Shown: positions 28,707-34,693 of the stretch, one piece after another
How positions within the stretch are numbered: position 1 is the stretch's first letter
Layout of the letters: each line of letters begins with the position of its first letter
Assembly: GCA_047610385.1 (NCBI GenBank)
Contig: JBLGAC010000042.1
Coordinates: 1 to 34,693 of the forward strand
Length of the DNA: 34,693 bases
From: JBOCEF01 sp047610385
GTDB taxonomy: Bacteria > Pseudomonadota > Alphaproteobacteria > Rhodobacterales > Rhodobacteraceae
Direction of reading: 5' to 3'
Notes under the pieces: model-generated
The model's database searches: none
What the model saw: the letters and a program-made list of their open reading frames with translations, nothing else
What the model was told of the DNA's origin: nothing
Position numbers and translations under genes: made by a program

Positions 28707-29462
28707 GTGAAACAGGTCGATCTGAACGCGGATATGGGCGAATCCTTTGGCCCTTGGGTCATGGGCAACGACGCGGCGCTGCTGGATGTGGTGACATCAG
28801 CCAACATCGCCTGCGGGTTTCATGCCGGGGACCCGGACGTGATGGCGCGCACAATGGCGCTGGCGGTGGACAAGGGTGTCGGCATTGGCGCCCATCCCGG
28901 TTTTGCCGATCTTCAGGGCTTTGGGCGGCGGCGCATGACGCTGCCCCATGACACGCTGCGCAACATGATCCGCTATCAGCTGGGCGCCGCGCAGGCGATG
29001 GCGCGGGCGGCGGGGGGATCGGTGCGCCATCTGAAGCTGCACGGCGCGCTGTCAAACATGGCTGCCCAAGACCCCGCCATGGCCCGCGCCTGCTATGAGG
29101 CCGCGCTGGACGTCGCGCCGGACATCGTCATCATGGTGCTTGCCGCCACGGCGATGGAGGACGTGGTCCGCGATCTCGGTTGCCCTTGGGCGGGCGAGAT
29201 TTTCGCCGACCGCGCCTATAATGACGACGCCACGCTGGTTGACCGCAGCGAGCCGGGCGCGATGATCCATGACCCGGCCTTTGCAGCGGCCCGGATTGCT
29301 GAAATGGTCGCCGAGGGCGCGATCATCGCACGCTCCGGCAAGCGCATTGCGACCCGCATCGACACGATCTGCATGCATGGCGACACGCCCGAAGCCGTCG
29401 CCATCGCCCACGCGGTGCGCCGCGCGCTAGAGGGGGGCGGGGTCAAGGTCGCCAAGCTGTGA
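28707..29462 (+). CDS. pxpA: 5-oxoprolinase subunit PxpA (LamB/YcsF family)
   Basis: A 251-residue PxpA protein. I choose GTG 28707 because the family begins (M)KQVDLNADMGESFG; an earlier in-frame start overlaps pxpC and adds unlikely residues. Conserved blocks are DLNADMGESFG, SANIACGFHAGDPDVMARTM, GIGAHPGFADLQGFGRRRM and HLKLHGALSNMAA. It supplies the catalytic subunit of ATP-dependent 5-oxoprolinase. Last gene of the operon; no clear terminator follows. Confidence 0.92.
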   Translation: MKQVDLNADMGESFGPWVMGNDAALLDVVTSANIACGFHAGDPDVMARTMALAVDKGVGIGAHPGFADLQGFGRRRMTLPHDTLRNMIRYQLGAAQAMARAAGGSVRHLKLHGALSNMAAQDPAMARACYEAALDVAPDIVIMVLAATAMEDVVRDLGCPWAGEIFADRAYNDDATLVDRSEPGAMIHDPAFAAARIAEMVAEGAIIARSGKRIATRIDTICMHGDTPEAVAIAHAVRRALEGGGVKVAKL

Positions 29463-29964
29463 CCGTTCAGTTTTTGCAACAACTTTCCCAGCGGTTGTCG
29501 CCACATTGATCAAAGCTGCCGCCAACGCACTGCATATCGACGTAAAATCCAATGTCACAGAAGCAACGCTTTCGTCCACCACCGACTGGGCCGTGTGAAC
29601 AAAAGGCGACCCCCATCAAGCCCAGATCGAAATCTGGAGCTGAATATTGATCGGCCGCAAGTCATCATAGTTCAATGGGGCATTCATTGGTGTTGATCGA
29701 TAGATATTTCACGGAAAATTTCTGCGATTTCCACTTTAAAATACAATAAAAATCATGATGAATTTATAAAATAATGACACTGAGCGACTTCACTACGGCG
29801 ATAATCATAGATAATTTTATTATGTAATCAAACTGGACACATTTATTTATAAATTGCATTATACAAATTAATTTTTTCACAAAAAATATCTAAATTTTGG
29901 ATATTTTTTGATAATTTATTTTGTTAAATATAAAATCAGCGATCAAAGATTATCTTTATTAACT
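29463..29964. other. Gene-free, strongly AT-rich from about 29700
   Basis: No gene or RNA is recognisable. The GC content falls sharply from about base 29690 to the edge of the IS5 remnant near 29965, with long runs of A and T, unlike everything before it. This may be foreign DNA flanking the insertion sequences. Confidence 0.6.
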
Positions 29965-30785
29965 TTCACTTCACCACACCTTGCAGCAATCCACCTTAGG
30001 CTCACGACTCATAATCAGAATATCACGGTTGCTGCGATGCAGACTCATGAAGGTACGAGCGCAGTGCTCCATGTGGGTTGCGATGCAGTGGCAGTCCTTG
30101 AACCTGCCAAACATGCGCTCAACCAGATTGCGCTGTTTGTAGGTTTTAGTGTCGTAGATGGCCGGGGCTTTGCGGTTCTTGCGCCCAGGAATGCAGGGGA
30201 CGATGTCCAGATTGGCTAGGGCCGCGCGGAACCAGTCGCGCCTCGACGCCCTTGGTCCACGAGCATCGTCTTCGCGTCCGGGAGCCCCCGCAGGACAGTC
30301 CCAGCGCCGCGATAATCGCTGATTTGGCCCTCGGTGAGCAGCAGGATCAATGGCTTGCCGTCCACATCGCAACCCGCGTGCAGCTTGGAGGTCTGGCCTC
30401 CTTTGGTCCGCCCGATGCGGAGAAGAACAGCCTCATTTTGCGCAAGCTCGCCGCGGTGCGGTGCGGTGTGTTTGGAGGAGGGCTTGGCTCCATCATGACG
30501 GTGTTGGTTGCCGCGCGCTCAGTGGCCAGCGTGGCGAAAATCCGGTCGAATACGCCCACCCGGCGCCAAAGCACAAAACGGTTGTAGAGGGCTTTGTGCC
30601 GGCCATCGGCGGCCGGGGGCATCGCGCCACATCAACCCGTTGCGGATCACATGGACCATGGCGCTGATCACCCGCCGGTCATCGAGCCGCGGCACGCCTC
30701 TCGGCTTATTGGGCAAAAGCGGCTGTAGGCGCGAAAACTGCGCTTGTGTGAGCAATAAATGGTGATCAGCCTTGGCAAATCTCCC
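29965..30785 (-). mobile_element. Degenerate IS5-family element
   Basis: The minus strand from about 30780 reads LLLTQAQFSRLQPLLPNKPR and GVPRLDDRRVISAMVHVIRN, then HKALYNRFVLWRRVGVFDRI, PHRTAASL, a DDE-region fragment KLHAGCDVDGKPLILLLTEG, DWFRAALANLDIVPCIPGRK and VERMFGRFKDCHCIATHMEH, in several frames. This is an IS5-family (IS427-like group) transposase with several frameshifts, so inactive. Ends are not certain: short copies of AAATTTTGG occur near 29890 and, inverted, near 30785, which may be chance in AT-rich DNA. Confidence 0.8.
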
Positions 30786-31059
30786 AAAATTTGGGATTTT
30801 AAATAATAATCTGCAATCGATGGGACTCCCTTTTATGAAACATGAGTCAAAATAAATCATCCACCGATATTTAAAAAATTATAATAATCTTCCGAAATAG
30901 TTTAGCTGATTGGCATCGAATTTCATATATCAGTATTAATCTATGATTAATTATCATAATTACCCGCTTGACAACGGATATCTTTATTATTTTTCATAAA
31001 TAAATAGAAATAGCGAGACGCTAAAGGTCTGCAATCTCCGTATTTTAAACGATATTGAT
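30786..31059. other. AT-rich stretch between two IS remnants
   Basis: AT-rich sequence like that at 29690-29960, on the other side of the IS5 remnant. No gene is recognisable. The two flanks may once have been one AT-rich segment into which the element inserted. Confidence 0.5.
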
Positions 31060-32115
31060 ATCCGACTCCAAAATACCGTGACTCACATGCGGCCACATCT
31101 GTGCTATGCGGGCCAAGGTGCATCAGATCGCCTCGGTCAGCGGCGACTTGCCTCGGATGCCGGGCAGTTGGGCGTGCAACAACACCTTTAGGTACTCCAG
31201 CATAAGCGTTATTTTCGTTGGCCCGATCTTGACGCGTCTGTCTGGCAGCGATCCACGCACCCTCCGGACGTCCCCAAACTTGCGGCGCACATGGGCTGTG
31301 TAAGCGACCCCGTTGATGTTCCTGGAGCTAGAGAAGGCCCTCAAGCCCGGCACAGCTGTCTGTTGCCAAGCAGGCGCTATCAGTGAATGCAGTCACCTGA
31401 AGGCCAATAGACTGCGCAGAAATCTACCGAGAAGATACCTGCACCCAGCCGAAATATTTCGCCATATGATATATTTAATGCTGACTAATTTTCATTCAAT
31501 TGAAACAAATGCTGTTTGGTGGCTGTTCATCATAGCCATAAGCCCATATCCGCGCCGCCGCCGCTTTGCCGACGCCCCCTCTTAACGATTGCCCGGCAGC
31601 CGACTGAGAGGACCCAACGCATTTCGCCGATGACATCCACCAAGGCTGTCAACTGGCCAACCCAGCTGGTCAACGCAGAGGGGCCCAAAGTACGTCCGTC
31701 CCAATCAAAGATCTGGCATGGAAAATAGAGCGACAGATGATCGGCGTATTTGTTAACGAGGACATACACCAGTAGGCTGGGGCCAGGCCAGAAGTGCGCG
31801 ATCAGGCGTGGTGGCAGTGGTGCCTGCGTTAAGGCCTTGCCCCTGCCGTGCAGGCCATGCACAACCTTAAAACTTGCACTGCAATAACGAGACCCTGCTA
31901 CCATTGACCCGTTGACGTTGTCGCGTGCTGGCGACGTATTCCAGCACCTCGGTCACGTCATCACCCAGGCCGCGCAGCGCGGTGTCGTGCTGGGCGCAAT
32001 CTGTATCGCCGCCCACGGGTTCGACCTGCTGGCGTGGGTTGTGATCTGGGGTCAGTTGACGTGTTGACTTGTTCTTCGGTACCCCATCGAGGGTCGACAA
32101 ACTCACGGTCATCGT
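31060..32115 (-). mobile_element. IS66-family TnpC transposase remnant
   Basis: Minus-strand pieces in order match IS66 TnpC: LRGLGDDVTEVLEYV near 31960, GPSLLVYVLVNKYADHLSLY and LTSWVGQLTALVDVIGEM at 31650-31790, then HVRRKFGDV near 31290 and LLHAQLPGIRGKSPLTEAI near 31130-31190. Frames break between pieces and parts are missing, with an AT-rich stretch near 31430-31510. The transposase is inactive. Confidence 0.75.
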
Positions 32116-32334
32116 GGCAATGACGATCTATCTGTGAATTATCCTGCACCTGAATTTAGATATGGAAAATATTGAATAAACTTATCAGATAAAGACAAGA
32201 GCGATTTTTTTATTGCACACGATTTCTCACTGCTGTTTTATTTTGCTGCGAGCGGCGTATATATAAACCCAATTAAATAATAATTATATTTTGGGGAAAA
32301 CGATATAATTAATGCTAATAATCCCCCATCATGT
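32116..32334. other. AT-rich stretch inside the IS66 remnant
   Basis: Very AT-rich, without a recognisable gene. It separates the TnpC remnant from a TnpB-like piece, so it may be an insertion or drifted sequence. Confidence 0.4.
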
Positions 32335-32410
32335 CTCCAAAATAATCATCACCTGCGCTGGCGTCAGGGTGATTTTACCCTCCCTCGCCTGAGGGCCAAT
32401 TGAGCCAATT
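32335..32410 (-). mobile_element. IS66 TnpB C-terminal fragment
   Basis: The minus strand reads REGKITLTPAQVMIILE, which matches the C-terminal block of IS66 TnpB (usually GKxxLTPAQLxMLLEGIDW). The match breaks right after it. Bases 32411-32540 hold nothing I recognise. Confidence 0.5.
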
Positions 32411-32543
32411 TTGTTCCCGTTGATTGCTGAACCGACATGCGGCCCACTGCTTTTTGGGGGCATGGACTTTGCCCTAACGGCGGATGATTTTTGCAAAACC
32501 CTCATACCAGCCACTGAATTCGAACAGGTCGCCCATGAAACGG

Positions 32544-32573
32544 GCCCAACCGGCGTTGTCCCACCGATTGGGC
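32544..32573 (-). terminator. Hairpin after the PEP-CTERM gene
   Basis: GCCCAACCGG (32544-32553) and CCGATTGGGC (32564-32573) pair in 9 of 10 positions with a 10-base loop, 22 bases after the stop of the PEP-CTERM gene on the minus strand. There is no T tract, so the role is tentative. Confidence 0.4.
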
Positions 32574-32595
32574 CTTTACCGCGTCATGGCATAGA

Positions 32596-33231
32596 TCAGG
32601 CAGTGGCGCGGCGGCGGATAAGCCCAAGAAGGCCCAAGGCACCCGCAAGCAGTGGCAGTGTCGCCGGAACCGGAATTGCCGTAAGGCTTTCTTCAGATGC
32701 GAAGAACGTATAGGTTGTGCCGGTCAATGACCCCGAGAGCGTCACTTCTAACGTGCGTGCATTCGAAAACATCACTGTGGCGACGCTGTTCGAGATCGTT
32801 GACCCGCCATTGTTGAAAAACACTTTGCGGAAGTCAGCGACCTGGTTGAACGAGTCGGGATCGATTTCGGCCCGCCAAGTTGCCACCTCCGACGGATCGA
32901 AGCTGGTGAACGCGATGCTGAACGTATCTGTGCGTGCACCACCATTCGCTGCATCACCAACAGTCCGCGTCGCAGTGCCGCCAGCGGGCGCGCCCAGCTG
33001 CGTCACGGAATCAAAGTTGTACGCGGTGTTGCCGATGCTGAATAGAATCGACGAAATATTCAGCCCTGAATCGCTGAGGTTGGTCAGTGTGAAACCCGGC
33101 GCGTCGAAGGTGCCGCCCAGCGCCCCAGCAGTGGAAACCTTGAGCGAAAAACCTAGCGTCGCTGCCATCGCCGGCATCGCGGCAACAGACAGAAGTGTTG
33201 CCAGAAGGCCGCTGCGGTGAAGTGCCATCAT
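32596..33231 (-). CDS. PEP-CTERM (VPLPA-type) exported protein
   Basis: A 211-residue secreted protein. ATG 33231 (or 33228) starts the signal peptide MMALHRSGLLATLLSVAAMP (AMA cut). The middle is a Ser/Thr/Gly-rich beta-type domain with no named family. The C-terminus is a sorting tail: IPVPATLPLLAGALGLLGLI and then RRRATA, that is a VPxPA-like motif, one hydrophobic helix and basic end. Such tails are recognised by an exosortase and the proteins usually go to the cell surface or matrix. No exosortase gene is in the window. The open frame extends 100 residues upstream of the signal peptide, but that part looks non-coding. Confidence 0.85.
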   Translation of the reverse strand: MMALHRSGLLATLLSVAAMPAMAATLGFSLKVSTAGALGGTFDAPGFTLTNLSDSGLNISSILFSIGNTAYNFDSVTQLGAPAGGTATRTVGDAANGGARTDTFSIAFTSFDPSEVATWRAEIDPDSFNQVADFRKVFFNNGGSTISNSVATVMFSNARTLEVTLSGSLTGTTYTFFASEESLTAIPVPATLPLLAGALGLLGLIRRRATA

Positions 33232-33670
33232 GATTGGCGGTGCCCTGAAAATCGCTTCGCATTCCGGATATGGACTGCCCCCGTAAATTAGCAGTTTCAA
33301 ATATCCGACAGAAGTGAATTCTGCTGGTCTGCCGTCTGGTAATCCAAGCCGACAGAGGCGAGAGGAACGCAATCCGACCGCCCTGCCCCCAATGAAGTTG
33401 AGCGATCCGCTCTCAGGCATGTCGACCCTGCAGGCGGTGTCGCATTTCACGGATCCGAAGCAGGTGCCGGCCACGGGGATGCCCCCCCGGTTGGTTGCCC
33501 CAAAAAGCGCTAAAATCTGGGATGCCGACATAAGAATATCTGTGCGATCTCAGGCGCTTATGATCCTGTCGATTTGCTGAATTGGATGGGGTCGCCGTGA
33601 CGCCCGCAGCACGCCCCACGCATCCACAAGAAGGCGCGTCTGACCCGGTCGCATGCGCCGCTGCAGAGCT
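33232..33670. other. Gap between PEP-CTERM and SLC13 genes
   Basis: About 440 bases that must contain the PEP-CTERM promoter. I see no gene, RNA or clear operator in it. Confidence 0.4.
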
Positions 33671-34693
33671 TTATGGTGACAACGGCCAGATCAACGGCAC
33701 TAGTGCGACAGTCACCACGCCAACAAGGATGTTCATCGGGATGCCGATCCGCAAAAAGTCAGTGAACCGGTATCCCCCCGCGCTGTAGACAAGCGTGTTG
33801 GTCTGATAGCCGATGGGCGTTGCAAAGCTAGCGCTTGCGCCAAACATCACCACAACAACAAAAGGGCGCGGATCTAGCCCCAGCTGAACTGCGACGCCCG
33901 CTGCGATGGGCGCTAGCAGAACTGCGACAGCGTTGTTGGTGACCAGCTCCGTCAGCACGGATGTCAGAATATAGACGAGGGCGAGCGCGGTGATCGGATG
34001 CACCCCGGCAAGCAGCGGCGATGCGGTGGTCACGATCAACGACAGCGCGCCTGACTTGTCCAACGCGCTGCCCAGCGTCAGCATCGACACGATCAGCAGC
34101 AGCAACCGGCCATCAATGGATCCCACGCCCTCATCTGCATCGATACAGTTGGTCAGCAGAACCACAACCACCCCGATCAGCGCAAGCGTCAGGATCGGTG
34201 CCACGTTGAATGCGGCCAGCACCACAACGCCGACCATTGTGCCCACGGCGATCGGTGCCTTGGTGCGCCGAAAGGCCCGGGACTTGAACGATGACAGCAC
34301 GATCAGCTGTTCTTCTTGCACCAGACGTTCGATGTCGTCAGGCGCGCCTTCCAACAGCAACGTGTCCCCGACCGCCAGCTTTGCAGTCGACAGGCGCATG
34401 TCCATCACAGCCCCTTTGCGGTGCAGCGCGATGGGGTAAACACCGAACCGGCGCCGCCAATGCAGGCGCCCGATCATCCGATGCAGCGGCTTTGAATTGG
34501 GGCCAACTAGAATTTCAACCAATGCGGTGCGCCGCGCGGTCGACGGCTCCGTGCCCATGACCGCGTGTCCGGCGGCCCTGCCTTCGCGAAACCCGAGGAT
34601 CTCAGTGTCGACCGCCTTGATGACCACGGTGTCACCGGCCTTGATCGTCGATCCTGCAAGGGTTTCGCGCAAAGACTGATCGCAGCGCACTAG
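33671..34693 (-). CDS. SLC13-family permease with TrkA-C domains, 3' part
   Basis: The frame is open to the window edge, so the start lies outside. The visible 340 residues begin in TrkA-C-type cytoplasmic domains (TIKAGDTVVIKAVDTEILGF; LAVGDTLLLEGAPDDIERLV) and continue into the second transmembrane half with TELVTNNAVAVLLAPIAAGV, FGASASFATPIGYQTNTLVY and GGYRFTDFLRIGIPMNILVG. These are hallmarks of the divalent-anion:sodium symporter group with internal RCK_C domains, which carry sulfate or dicarboxylates. The substrate cannot be told from this part. It ends with TAA at 33671. Confidence 0.85.
   Translation of the reverse strand, partial: LVRCDQSLRETLAGSTIKAGDTVVIKAVDTEILGFREGRAAGHAVMGTEPSTARRTALVEILVGPNSKPLHRMIGRLHWRRRFGVYPIALHRKGAVMDMRLSTAKLAVGDTLLLEGAPDDIERLVQEEQLIVLSSFKSRAFRRTKAPIAVGTMVGVVVLAAFNVAPILTLALIGVVVVLLTNCIDADEGVGSIDGRLLLLIVSMLTLGSALDKSGALSLIVTTASPLLAGVHPITALALVYILTSVLTELVTNNAVAVLLAPIAAGVAVQLGLDPRPFVVVVMFGASASFATPIGYQTNTLVYSAGGYRFTDFLRIGIPMNILVGVVTVALVPLIWPLSP

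Noticed and set aside
32717..33220. 167-residue forward open frame
   Set aside because: It is the antisense of the PEP-CTERM gene, which has a signal peptide and a sorting tail; the forward frame has neither a family match nor a ribosome site.
33232..33531. N-terminal extension of the PEP-CTERM protein
   Set aside because: The signal peptide starts at ATG 33231; the preceding 100 codons show no domain and probably contain the promoter.
1..34693. CRISPR arrays, tRNA or rRNA genes
   Set aside because: I saw no regularly spaced direct repeats and no recognisable tRNA or rRNA sequence on either strand.

Overview
The window looks like a chromosomal segment of a GC-rich alphaproteobacterium, probably Rhodobacterales. 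The support is a protein with a VPLPA-type PEP-CTERM tail, TRAP transporter genes, a yfhM-pbpC style alpha-2-macroglobulin/PBP1C pair, and IS3, IS5 and IS66 remnants of the kind common in that group. This is inference from gene content; no rRNA or other marker gene is present.

Layout. (1) 1-1.25 kb holds remnants of two IS3-family elements in opposite orientation. (2) 1.5-14.1 kb is a decaying stretch: an alpha-2-macroglobulin gene with two frameshifts, a pbpC with two frameshifts, a class III cyclase/NB-ARC ATPase gene with two frameshifts and an internal deletion, a catalase-like peroxidase gene with a frameshift, and an unassigned gene whose frameshift sits beside a perfect 16-bp inverted repeat. 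(3) 14.1-15.6 kb encodes an intact DyP-type peroxidase, the last gene of a catalase-like/unknown/DyP operon. (4) 15.8-23.2 kb is an intact catabolic-looking block: a GPH-family symporter, a LysR regulator, and a divergent 1113-residue protein joining three complete enzymes (short-chain dehydrogenase, Baeyer-Villiger monooxygenase, HSL-family alpha/beta-hydrolase), followed by a DUF2147 periplasmic protein and a glycine amidinotransferase-like enzyme. (5) 23.3-29.5 kb is a MarR-like regulator, a TRAP transporter (dctPQM) and a divergent pxpBCA 5-oxoprolinase operon, which together suggest import of pyroglutamate and its hydrolysis to glutamate. (6) 29.5-32.4 kb is AT-rich DNA broken up by degenerate IS5 and IS66 remnants. 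(7) 32.6-34.7 kb carries a PEP-CTERM protein and the 3' part of an SLC13-type transporter cut by the window edge.

The most striking item is the three-enzyme fusion at 18256-21597. The order dehydrogenase, Baeyer-Villiger monooxygenase, esterase is the order of a classic route: alcohol to ketone, ketone to ester or lactone, ester to acid plus alcohol. In known cyclohexanol-type pathways these steps are done by separate proteins. All three catalytic motif sets are intact. The divergent LysR gene and an 8-base sequence shared with the transporter promoter suggest one regulon for uptake and oxidation of an unknown alcohol or ketone.

A second regulatory signal is a 12-base identical sequence, inside a dyad, in front of both the MarR-like gene and the TRAP/pxp divergent promoter. 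This suggests that regulator controls the pyroglutamate genes.
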